A stretch of DNA of 64,000 nucleotides from Flavobacterium johnsoniae (lineage in GTDB: Bacteria; Bacteroidota; Bacteroidia; Flavobacteriales; Flavobacteriaceae), in assembly GCF_030388325.1 (NCBI RefSeq), contig NZ_CP103794.1, positions 4,402,001-4,466,000 on the forward strand. Reading direction: 5' to 3'. This document shows positions 26,571 through 35,500 of the stretch, one piece after another; within the stretch, counting starts at the first letter, position 1, and each line of letters begins with the position of its first letter. Below the pieces are notes generated by a model. It searched no databases and was not told where the DNA came from. It was given only the letters and a program-made list of their open reading frames with translations. A program made the translations under genes and the position numbers.

Positions 26571-27149
26571 TTATTTATTTTGGAGACCGAAATTGTAGAC
26601 TTTTTCGAGCCATTTTTTTCTTTGAGATTCCTCAGATCCTTTAATGATTCCGATATAACTAACTTTAACTGGTTTTATACCACAGAATTCTAAAGTAGAT
26701 TTCTTTAATTGATTAACACTTGGTCTTCCAAAAAATAATCTATAATACCAACTCGGCTGATCTAAAGTGGTAATAATATGTGCGGTTTTGCCTTTTAGGA
26801 GTTTATCCCACCAAACCGAATTTTCACGGTATTGAAACGCCATTCCAGGTAAAAACAAACGATCAATAAATCCTTTGGTAATTGCAGGAAGTCCGCCCCA
26901 CCAAACAGGATGAATCCAAACTAAATGTTCTGCATTTTGTATTTTCTGCCAAGCCTCTAGAAGATCAGGTTCTAGTTCTGTTCGTTTTTGATAACCGAAT
27001 TGAAGATTTGGGTTGAATTTTAAATCGTTAATTACTATAGTTTCCACTTGAGCATTAGAAGCTAAAGCGCCATTTTTATAAGATTCTGCAATTCCGAAAT
27101 TGAAACTTTCAGCGTTTGGATGCCCGTTTATAATCAGTATTTTTTTCAT
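26571..27149 (-). CDS. NAD(P)H-dependent FMN oxidoreductase (NQO1/KefF type)
   Basis: A 192-residue flavodoxin-like quinone reductase: KKILIINGHPNAESFNFGIA at the N-terminus, the central HPVWWGGLPAITKGFIDRLF and LDQPSWYYR. These enzymes reduce quinones or act with Kef potassium channels. The frame extends to 27266, but a TAnnTTTG box at 27164-27171 lies in the extension, and MKKILIINGHP is the natural start. The Crp-type regulator 215 bp away on the same strand could control it, which is inference. Confidence 0.9.
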   Translation of the reverse strand: MKKILIINGHPNAESFNFGIAESYKNGALASNAQVETIVINDLKFNPNLQFGYQKRTELEPDLLEAWQKIQNAEHLVWIHPVWWGGLPAITKGFIDRLFLPGMAFQYRENSVWWDKLLKGKTAHIITTLDQPSWYYRLFFGRPSVNQLKKSTLEFCGIKPVKVSYIGIIKGSEESQRKKWLEKVYNFGLQNK

Positions 27150-27163
27150 ATCAATGTTTTTTT

Positions 27164-27171
27164 CAAAAATA
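27164..27171 (-). promoter_or_regulatory. Promoter -7 box of the oxidoreductase gene
   Basis: On the minus strand TATTTTTG matches TAnnTTTG, 15 nt before ATG 27149. The nearest TTG (27198-27200) is 26 nt upstream, a little far. Confidence 0.45.
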
Positions 27172-27234
27172 CTTTTAGTACATTTTATTTTACTAGACAA
27201 ATGTCCTGAAAAACTTTTCTTAACTGTATAATTG

Positions 27235-27353
27235 TTCACGCAGATTTCGCAGATAAAAATGATCATATGAATATTTCGATTAAGCAGATTTTACATAAAA
27301 CTAAAGCAAATAATCTGTACAAATCAGCTTAAATCTTTTAAAATCTGCGTGAA
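27235..27353. repeat. Inverted-repeat element, TTCACGCAGATTT arms
   Basis: TTCACGCAGATTT (27235-27247) and AAATCTGCGTGAA (27341-27353) are perfect complements 93 bp apart. The interior has further relatives (CGCAGAT, AAGCAGATTTTA, AATCTGTACAAATCAGC). It fills the spacer between the regulator and oxidoreductase genes. Confidence 0.7.
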
Positions 27354-27364
27354 ATAAAACTAAT

Positions 27365-27925
27365 CTAAACTATGGCTTTTCGAATTCTGCTTAAATGTCT
27401 TGGCGTAATTCCTAAGTAAGAAGCTAAATATTGCAATGGAATTAACTGTATGTATTTTTGATGATTTTGATACAATTCTTCGTAACGTTCTGCACCAGAT
27501 AATTTCTGAAAAGAAACCATTCTTTTATGCAGGTTTACAAATTCTAATTCGGTTAGTTTTCTACCCGTCTCTTGCCAGTTAAAACCCGATTTGTATAGTT
27601 TTTCTAAAGCTTTCCTATCGAGAATCTGTAATTCTGTATCGGTTAAAGCTTGAATATTTTCTTCTGCTTTTTCTTCTGTAATAAAACTGGCAAAAGATGC
27701 CATAAATTCATTTTCGAAAGCAAAACAATTGGTGATTTCGTCACCTTTATGATTAACAAAAAAGGAACGAAGAATTCCTTTTTTTATAAAAACAATTTCA
27801 TTGCAAACTTGATTTTCAGTCAATAACAATTCTCCTTTTTTTAAGGTTCGAAACGTAATTAAATCATCTAAAAGATTTAATTCGTCAGCAGAAAAATCTT
27901 GAATGGACTGAAAAATTGATTTCAT
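27365..27925 (-). CDS. Crp/Fnr-family transcriptional regulator
   Basis: A 186-residue regulator. The cyclic-nucleotide-binding fold spans about 20-115 (LKKGELLLTENQ, IVFIKKGILRSFFVNHKGDE) and the C-terminal helix-turn-helix is LQYLASYLGITPRHLSRIRK. No FeS cysteines typical of Fnr are seen. ATG 27925 (MKSIFQSIQDF) is preferred; the frame runs 9 codons further. Such short Crp proteins in Flavobacterium commonly sit next to the gene they control, here perhaps the oxidoreductase. Confidence 0.88.
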   Translation of the reverse strand: MKSIFQSIQDFSADELNLLDDLITFRTLKKGELLLTENQVCNEIVFIKKGILRSFFVNHKGDEITNCFAFENEFMASFASFITEEKAEENIQALTDTELQILDRKALEKLYKSGFNWQETGRKLTELEFVNLHKRMVSFQKLSGAERYEELYQNHQKYIQLIPLQYLASYLGITPRHLSRIRKAIV

Positions 27926-27937
27926 TATTATTTTTTG

Positions 27938-28008
27938 CCACGAATTACACAAATTAACACGAATTATTCTTTTTGCTAAACTTAAAAAATAATTCGTGTA
28001 ATTTGTGG
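27938..28008. repeat. Inverted repeat with CACGAATTATT arms
   Basis: CACGAATTATT (27958-27968) pairs perfectly with AATAATTCGTG (27988-27998). Outer CCACGAATT and AATTTGTGG extend the pairing to 27938 and 28008 with a 10-bp insertion in the left arm. It lies between ppx and the Crp-type gene and shares words with 11849-11913. Confidence 0.65.
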
Positions 28009-28016
28009 TTAATTTT

Positions 28017-28907
28017 TTAAATTTTACCGTAATACATTGCTTTTACGATACCATCAGAAAGTCCGATTTTTGGAACATAAATCTGGCGCGCTCCACTCCA
28101 TTTCATTGCATTTAGATAAATACGCGTAGCGTGAATAATTACGTCGGCACGGTCAGAGTTTAAACCTAATTCGGCAATTCTCTGCTCGTAAGTCAATGAA
28201 TTTAAAAATGCATATTGTGAATTAATATAAATGTATGAAAGCGGTTTTTCTTGCTGTTTTCCAGACATTTTAAACAATTTATTGATGTTTCCACCAGATC
28301 CGATTAAAGTAACTTCCTCATAATCTGCAGTGTTGGTTTTAATCCATTTTTCGATTTCGTCCCAAACCACATCGTGAACCATATTGTTTAATAAACGAAC
28401 AGTTCCGGCTTTGAAAGATCTCGAAGTAATCATTTTTCCAGAAGAGAAAAGCGTAAACTCGGTACTTCCACCTCCAACATCCACAAAAAGATAGGTTTCA
28501 TCAGACTTAATTAAATGATGCAAATCTGTAGAAGCGATAATTGCCGCTTCTTTTTTACCATCGATAATTTCGATTTTAATGTCGGCTTTTTTCTTAATTA
28601 AAGCCACAACTTCTTTTGCATTATACGCTTCGCGCATTGCAGAAGTTGCAAACGCCATATAACGCTCTACTTTATGTACTTTCATCAAAAGATTGAATGC
28701 TTTCATGGCATCAACCATTCGATCTATATTTTCTGGTGAAATTTCTCCAACTGTAAAGGCATCTTGCCCTAAACGAATTGGCACACGAACAAGGGAACTT
28801 TTATTAAACTGCGGTTCTTTTCCTTCTTGTTCTACAACATTCGATATCAGTAGCCTCATGGCATTTGAACCGATATCTATTGCTGCAAACTTCCTAATAT
28901 TAATCAT
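28017..28907 (-). CDS. ppx: Exopolyphosphatase/GppA-family phosphatase
   Basis: Ppx/GppA proteins release phosphate from polyphosphate ends or convert pppGpp to ppGpp. The 296-residue protein opens MINIRKFAAIDIGSNAMRLL (phosphate-1 motif), with FVDVGGGSTEFTLF (phosphate-2), RSFKAGTVRLLN and LIGSGGNINKL. It is shorter than E. coli Ppx (513) and corresponds to the catalytic core. ATG 28907 is preferred over GTG 28913. It is the last gene of sixA-ppk1-ppx, 32 nt after ppk1. Confidence 0.92.
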   Translation of the reverse strand: MINIRKFAAIDIGSNAMRLLISNVVEQEGKEPQFNKSSLVRVPIRLGQDAFTVGEISPENIDRMVDAMKAFNLLMKVHKVERYMAFATSAMREAYNAKEVVALIKKKADIKIEIIDGKKEAAIIASTDLHHLIKSDETYLFVDVGGGSTEFTLFSSGKMITSRSFKAGTVRLLNNMVHDVVWDEIEKWIKTNTADYEEVTLIGSGGNINKLFKMSGKQQEKPLSYIYINSQYAFLNSLTYEQRIAELGLNSDRADVIIHATRIYLNAMKWSGARQIYVPKIGLSDGIVKAMYYGKI

Positions 28908-28939
28908 GCTCACTATATGATTTGAAATTGGTTTTATTA

Positions 28940-31018
28940 TTAATTTATTTTTTGAGGAACCTCTTCTAGTATTGCTACTTTATTTTGGTAATACTTATAG
29001 GTTTCAAATTGTGCTCTAAATGGGGCATGATGGTTTTTCGGCTTATATTTATTATCCAATTTATAGGAATGATATCTTACTTTTACATTTCCTTTCCAAG
29101 CAATGTTGAAATTATCGATTAATTCTTTTTTAATTTCAAGGTCATAAATTGGGCAAGTTACCTCAACTCTTCCGTCAAGATTTCTTGTCATAAAATCGGC
29201 AGACGAAATGTAAACTTCTGTTAGACCAGCATTTCCAAAAATATAAACTCTAGTATGTTCTAAATAATTATCTACAATACTAATCGCTTCAATATTTTCA
29301 CTCATTCCTGGAATTCCTGGAATCAAAGAGCAAATTCCTCGAACTTGAAGTTGAATTTTAACTCCAGCATTACTCGCTTCATATAGTTTATCAATCATTT
29401 TAAAATCAGATAAACTATTCATTTTAAGCTTTATATGTGTTTTTCTTCCTGCTAATGCATGAAGAATTTCGCGATCAATAAGTTTAATGAATTTGGTTCT
29501 TGTATAATGAGGCGAAACAATTAAATGCTTGTATCTGTGCACTCTATAATTGATATCAAAAAACTCAAATATTTTCGAAGTGTCTTTTAAGATTCCCTGA
29601 TGGCAAGTTAGCAACGTTACATCGGTATAAATTTTTGCCGTAGATTCGTTAAAGTTTCCTGTAGAAATAAATCCGTAACGACGGTTTTTGCCTTCTTCCA
29701 TTCGTTCAATAACGCAAATCTTGCTGTGCACTTTAAGGCCTTTAATTCCGAAAATAAGTTCAATTCCTTCGGTCTGCATTTGTTCAGCATACGAAATATT
29801 CGAAGCTTCATCAAAACGAGCTTGAAGTTCGATTTGCACAACAACTCTTTTACCATTTTTTGCAGCATTAATTAGCGAACTAATAATCTGCGAATTTTTA
29901 GCCAAACGATACAACGTAATCTTAATACTTGTAACTTTTGGATCTAAAGCTGCTTCACGCAAAAACTTTGTTAAATAAGAAAAAGATTGGTAAGGAGCGT
30001 GTACTAAATAGTCTTTTTTACTGATTTTTTCCAGAATACTTCCTTCCAAACTTAAGCCAGGAACAGGCAGCGGTTCATTTGGTTTATAAAGCAAATCGTA
30101 GCGTCCTAGATTTGGGAAACTCATATAATCACGACGGTTGTGGTATCTTCCACCCGGAATTATACTATCAGTTTCTACAATTTTCATTTTATCTAAAAAG
30201 AAATGCAGCGTATCATCTTCTATTAAACTATCATAAATAAAACGAACAGGTTCGCCAATTCGACGGTCTTTTACAGAAGTGGCGATTTTTTCGAGCATAC
30301 TTTTACTCAAATCACTATCGATATCCAATTGCGCATCTCGCGTAATTTTGATCATATGTGCAGAAACGCTCTTATAATCAAATATATTGAAGATGTTTTT
30401 TAGTTTAAAACGAATTACATCATCTATTAAAATTACATATTGTTTTTCATCATCAGAAGGAAGAACAACAAATCGATTGATGTTTTTGGGAATTTCGATT
30501 AAAGCGTAACGAACTTCGTCATTTTTTAATTCTAAACGAACTGCCAAATATCCTAAAGTGTCTTTTAGAATTGGAAAAACTGCCAAATCATTCAAAATGA
30601 TAGTTACCAATTCTGGACTTAACTTCTGGTTATAAAAATCTTTTAAAAAACATTCTTGCTTTGGCGTAATCTGTTTTTCGTTTATTATAAAGATATTTTC
30701 AGCCTCTAACTCTGTTTCGATATTTCCAAGAATACGTAAACTTTCAGATTGCTGTTGAATTACAATATCTGTAATATCTTTAATTAATTGATGAGCAGAA
30801 ATTCCGCCTAAATATTTTTCTCCAGAAATACCAGATAGACTTAATCTTCTAATTGCAGCATATCGAACCCTAAAAAATTCGTCTAAATTGTTTGAAAAAA
30901 TTCCAACAAAACGCAATCTGTCTAAAAGCGGAACCGTATTATCTGCGGCTTCCTGAAGTACTCTTGCATTAAACGCTAACCAGCTTTTTTCTCTATCGAT
31001 ATATTTCTGTTCGTACAC
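28940..31018 (-). CDS. ppk1: Polyphosphate kinase 1
   Basis: Ppk1 polymerises the gamma-phosphate of ATP into polyphosphate, reversibly. The 692-residue length is typical. The N-terminal YIDREKSWLAFNARVLQEA is the family start. The catalytic core has VQIELQARFDEASNI, GLKVHSKICVIER with the autophosphorylated His, FISTGNFNESTAKIY, and RNLDGRVEVTCPI. The start is GTG 31018, 2 nt after the sixA stop; no in-frame ATG lies nearby upstream. It forms an operon with sixA and ppx, so synthesis and breakdown of polyphosphate are coexpressed. Confidence 0.96.
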   Translation of the reverse strand: MYEQKYIDREKSWLAFNARVLQEAADNTVPLLDRLRFVGIFSNNLDEFFRVRYAAIRRLSLSGISGEKYLGGISAHQLIKDITDIVIQQQSESLRILGNIETELEAENIFIINEKQITPKQECFLKDFYNQKLSPELVTIILNDLAVFPILKDTLGYLAVRLELKNDEVRYALIEIPKNINRFVVLPSDDEKQYVILIDDVIRFKLKNIFNIFDYKSVSAHMIKITRDAQLDIDSDLSKSMLEKIATSVKDRRIGEPVRFIYDSLIEDDTLHFFLDKMKIVETDSIIPGGRYHNRRDYMSFPNLGRYDLLYKPNEPLPVPGLSLEGSILEKISKKDYLVHAPYQSFSYLTKFLREAALDPKVTSIKITLYRLAKNSQIISSLINAAKNGKRVVVQIELQARFDEASNISYAEQMQTEGIELIFGIKGLKVHSKICVIERMEEGKNRRYGFISTGNFNESTAKIYTDVTLLTCHQGILKDTSKIFEFFDINYRVHRYKHLIVSPHYTRTKFIKLIDREILHALAGRKTHIKLKMNSLSDFKMIDKLYEASNAGVKIQLQVRGICSLIPGIPGMSENIEAISIVDNYLEHTRVYIFGNAGLTEVYISSADFMTRNLDGRVEVTCPIYDLEIKKELIDNFNIAWKGNVKVRYHSYKLDNKYKPKNHHAPFRAQFETYKYYQNKVAILEEVPQKIN

Positions 31019-31020
31019 TG

Positions 31021-31509
31021 TTATGATTTTAAATCTTTGGGGAATATAGTTTTATGTGTTTTGCCTTTATTTATTGTATCCCAGCTTTCAGCATCAAATT
31101 GTAAGGATACAAAGCCCGAAGTTGGAACATTATCAATAAAAACATCCCCAAATTTATTAACAAAATTTGTAATAGCCTCGTTATGTCCGAAAAGAATAAC
31201 GCTTTCTAAACTATTATCACACGATTTGATAACTTTTTCGAGTTGTTTCTCATCAAAAGTATATAAATCGTCTTTAAAAACGATGCTTTCTATTGGGTAA
31301 GAAATATTTTGAGCAAAGATTAAAGCAGTTTCTGAAGCCCTTGCGGCAGTACTGCTCCAAATTATATACGTTTTTGGAAGATAATTAGAAATATGTAATG
31401 AAACGTCATGCGCATCTAAAATTCCTCTTTTCATTAATGGGCGATCGAAATCTTTCAACGGTGCTTCCCAACTTGATTTAGCATGGCGTATTAAAATGAG
31501 ATTTTTCAT
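31021..31509 (-). CDS. sixA: SixA-type histidine phosphatase
   Basis: A 162-residue phosphohistidine phosphatase. It opens MKNLILIRHAKSSWEAPLKD, with the catalytic RHG-type motif RHA, and includes STAARASETALIFAQ and the second His in VILFGHNEAITNF. E. coli SixA removes phosphate from histidine phosphocarrier proteins. Being first in an operon with ppk1, whose mechanism passes through phosphohistidine, it might act on the kinase, which is inference. Confidence 0.9.
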   Translation of the reverse strand: MKNLILIRHAKSSWEAPLKDFDRPLMKRGILDAHDVSLHISNYLPKTYIIWSSTAARASETALIFAQNISYPIESIVFKDDLYTFDEKQLEKVIKSCDNSLESVILFGHNEAITNFVNKFGDVFIDNVPTSGFVSLQFDAESWDTINKGKTHKTIFPKDLKS

Positions 31510-31954
31510 AAGCTGTAAAATTTAAAAACCTGATTTGGAGATTAATTTTTTATTTAAGTTCTAATTTACAAAAGAAATCTTAAACCTTTTCCATTTTTTA
31601 TTTCCCTTAACATTAAAATGAAATTTTAACAAGAATGTAATCTTAATAATATAGTAATCTTTAAAAAAAATGAATTCTAAAAAAAGTACAATTAGTGTAT
31701 TTTGTCTAGAAAATAAGTACTTAGTCGAGATTATATAAATTTGCAAAAAATTAACCAAATATCTGATTATTAGATATTTATAATATTTAAAAACTTCCAA
31801 TTTTAACTAAAAAAGCAAAAAAAACGTGTTGCATTTTTTGCATTTTTATGTTAAAAAATATTCTTTTTATCGCTTTTTTTTGTAGAAAAAATACATTTCA
31901 ACGAGTTTTTAGGTTAGTTACAGATAAAAAAATTCAATTAGAAAAACTCTAATA
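31510..31954. other. Gene-free AT-rich spacer upstream of the surface-protein locus
   Basis: Divergent region of about 450 bp between sixA and the T9SS-type locus. It is extremely AT-rich with long T and A runs. The only reading frame of note, on the minus strand, is low-complexity (Ile, Phe, Lys, Tyr) and looks accidental. No stable GC-containing hairpin was found. Confidence 0.5.
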
Positions 31955-31962
31955 TAACTTTG
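31955..31962 (+). promoter_or_regulatory. Promoter -7 box of the SprB-like locus
   Basis: TAACTTTG matches TAnnTTTG, 45 nt before ATG 32008. No -33 TTG at the right distance. Confidence 0.5.
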
Positions 31963-32007
31963 AATCTGTTAAAATTTCATAAATACTTTTAAACAAAATC
32001 ATAAGTT

Positions 32008-32559
32008 ATGAAAACTAAATCTACTCTTGAAAAAGCAGTAAAATTTGTTACTAATTGTAAGTTTATTTTTTTCTCAAAGAGAAACATCTTTCAAAAAAAT
32101 ATTTTTTTCATACTGTTTTTTTTGACAACAACTTTTTCATTTGCTCAAACTGAAAATGTGGATTCGTACTTAACAAGCTTGAAAAACTCTGGACAAGATT
32201 CTAAGCTTAGCCATCTCAAACATCTTCTGTATGATATACAATCTGCAATATATTCTTCTTCTACAGGAATAAAAGTTTATGGTGAAAAACCGACCGCTTT
32301 ATTCGCAGATATTAATTCGCTTAACAACCTTAACAGTGCGGTTTCATTAAAAAGCGATATCGAAATTGTAACGATTAAAATTGAAAATTCTGCAGATTTA
32401 AACAAGTCAATAGATCTTAATTCTTTCTCTGGCTTTGAAAAATTAAAATACGTTTTCATCATTTCAAAAATTGAAACAAACCCAGCTGTAATCAATAATT
32501 TGATTAAAAATGATACTTCAAAATATGTTCTACTTTATAAAATCTCGATAGGCGGATAA
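32008..32559 (+). CDS. Secreted protein of unknown function, first gene of the SprB-like locus
   Basis: A 183-residue protein with a long basic N-region and an internal hydrophobic signal (NIFFILFFLTTTFSFAQ, residues about 31-48). The mature part (TENVDSYLTSLKNSGQDSKL ... LLYKISIGG) contains LKYVFIISKIETNPAVINNL and no motif I recognise. It is followed 17 nt later by the giant surface-protein gene and is probably cotranscribed. A role with that protein is inferred from position only. Confidence 0.75.
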   Translation: MKTKSTLEKAVKFVTNCKFIFFSKRNIFQKNIFFILFFLTTTFSFAQTENVDSYLTSLKNSGQDSKLSHLKHLLYDIQSAIYSSSTGIKVYGEKPTALFADINSLNNLNSAVSLKSDIEIVTIKIENSADLNKSIDLNSFSGFEKLKYVFIISKIETNPAVINNLIKNDTSKYVLLYKISIGG

Positions 32560-32576
32560 TTTAAAAAGCTATTACT

Positions 32577-35500
32577 ATGAAAAAATTCTACTATCCCTAT
32601 TTAACGGCTTTTTATATCTTTTTTATGCTTTTTATGAGCATTAATGAAGTAAAAGCTCAAGTAATTGTACCGTTTAAAGAACGAACTTCTACATATTCTC
32701 CTACTAGAACGATTTATAAAATCAAAGGAGATTTTACGATGATTGGAAATATCAATCTAACGACTCAGAATTATGATCGTTGGGAGACTAATGGTCCTTT
32801 TCCGATGGTATACATTGACAAGGATAATGATAACCAAACAGTTAATTCTTCTTCTGCAACTTTAGATTTATTGAATGATCATGGTGCCAAATTGACAAAC
32901 TGTTACAATATTGTTTACGCTGGATTGTACTGGACTGGAAGAATTGACGATGCAACTAATAGTCCAAGTACTTTTACTGTAAATAAAAACGGTAACGTTA
33001 CAAATCTGGATAAAAGAAAAATCTTGTTTAAAGGTCCAAATAATGGAAACTACGATGAATTTACAGCAACGGATATTTATTTCCCAAATAATTCTGAAAA
33101 CAATATTTTTACTGCATACACAGAAGTTACAGATTATGTAAAAGCAAATGGAGTTGGTGAATATTTTGCCGCAAACATTGCTGCAACAGAAGGTGCTGAC
33201 GGTGGTGCGATAGGAAAATATGCCGGATGGGGATTAATAGTGGTTTATGAAAATTCAGACATGAAAAATAGGGATATTACTGTTTTTGATGGTCATGCAT
33301 TTGTTCAAAATAACATTACTGCCGATCACTCTTTTTCTGTTTCTGGATTTAACGCTATAGCATCTGGACCTGTTGATGTCAAACTTGGAATTATGGCTGG
33401 TGAAGGTGATATTAATTATAATGGCGATTATTTTAAAATTCAGAAATTGAATACTAATGATTATTTAAGTTTAAGCCATTCTGAAAATTCACCAGATAAT
33501 TTCTTTAACTCTTCTATCAATACTGGAGGAAATTATAGAAATCCGAATTTTGAAAATAATTCAGGAATGGATATCAGTATGTTCAAACTTCCAAATGAAA
33601 ATAAAGACATCATTGGAAACAATCAGACTTCTACCACTTTCAGATATGGATCTACTGTTGACACTTATGTAATCTTTTCTATTGTCATGGCAGTTGATGC
33701 ATATGTTCCAGAAATTGAAGGTATTATTAGTGCTACTTCAATAAACGGAAGTCCTGCTGGAGCTGGTCCATACACAGTTTTACCTGGTCAAGAATTAGGC
33801 TATAAAGTTCAAATACAAAATAGAGGAACAGAGGCTATCCAAAATAGCAAACTTGTTATTCCAATTCCTTACAATGCTACATATGTTCCTGGAAGTTTAG
33901 CAAAAACAATAAATTTTACTCCTGCTCCTACTCCAAATTCATTGACATATGAACCAACAATTGGTGCAAATGGCTCTATTGTTTGGGATTTAGGAACATT
34001 GCCATTACCAACTGATCCGAATACTATTTTGGGAGAATTAACATTCACATTAAAATCAACTGAGAATTGTGCTTTGCTAAAAAATTCTAACTGTAGCAAT
34101 GTTATTCAGGTAAATGGAAAATTAAGTGGAAAAGGTGTTAATTCTTCAGTTACTGTAACTGATCATTCTTTGATATTAGGCTACACACCATCTGGAAGCT
34201 GTACGGGATCTCCAATAGCAGCACCACTTCAAACAACAATAGATTCAGCAAATTATACCAATGCAAATTGCCAAGCGACTCCGCCAATAATTGCATTTAC
34301 ATTTTGCAACAGCGCATCATCAATTCCTGTTACAGATGTTACAGGATCTTTTCCAACAGGATCAACGTTTTACAATGCGTATCCAGTAGTTGCAGGAACA
34401 ACAGCTCAATATACCATCAACAATCCGTTTCCTGCTACGGTTGGAACATCAACTTATTATGCTATTCCTCCTGGAGCGTCTAGCGGATGTTATTTTCAAT
34501 TTACAATTACTATTGAAAGCATTACAACCACACCAACGGTTACTAGTCCAATAAATTATTGTATTGGTGATACACCAGTAGCATTAACTGCTGTACCTAC
34601 CAAACCAGAATATACATTATACTATTATGAAACCTTGACTTCAACAGGTCAGCAATCATTAACACCTTCTACAACTGTAGCTGGACAATACACTTATTAT
34701 GTTGCCGAAGGAAAAACAAATGCTTGTATTGGTCCAAAAAAAGAAATAATAATTAATGTAAATGAAAAACCAACAGTTTCTATAACTAATCCTCTTCCAA
34801 TTTGTTCTCCTGCTACTTCATTAGATTTAACGGCTACAAATATCACAGCTGGAAGCTCTTCAGGATTAACATACACGTATTGGACAGATGCTACGGCAAC
34901 AACTCCATATGCCAACTTTGCTGAAGCTGTTCCTGGAACTTATTACATAAAAGGAACTAATTCTTCTAATTGCTTTGATATAAAACCAGTTGTAGTTACA
35001 AAAAGTACTGTTTCGATAACAGAATTAACTGCTTCGCATGTAGATGTAAAATGTTTCAATCAGGCAACAGGTTCTATTAGCGTAGAAAATGCTTCTGGCG
35101 GAGTAGCTCCTTATACTTATTCATGGAAAAAAAATGGTGCTGTTTATACAGGAACTTCGCAAACGTTAACTGATCTTGAAGCTGGCAGTTATGAAATTAC
35201 TGCAACAGATAGCAATGGTTGTCAAGGAACTTTAGTTATTACAATTTCTCAACCTGCTGCAGGTTTGGCTTTAGGAATATCTTCTAAAACTGATGCTTCA
35301 TGCTTTGGAACAAGTACTGGAACTTTAACTGCCGGTGCTGTAACAAATGCCATTGGAACAGTAAAATATTCTTGGAAAAATGAAGCAAATACTGAAATTT
35401 CAACTTCTGCAAATGTTTCAGACGTACCAGCGGGAACATACACATTAACCGTAACTGATGATTGTTCTTCACAGTCTAATTCTGTTATAGTTGGTCAGCC

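Noticed and set aside
31561..31800. 79-codon minus-strand frame in the spacer upstream of the SprB-like locus
   Set aside because: Very AT-rich with Ile, Phe, Lys and Tyr runs, no domain, no promoter or start context; looks like chance.
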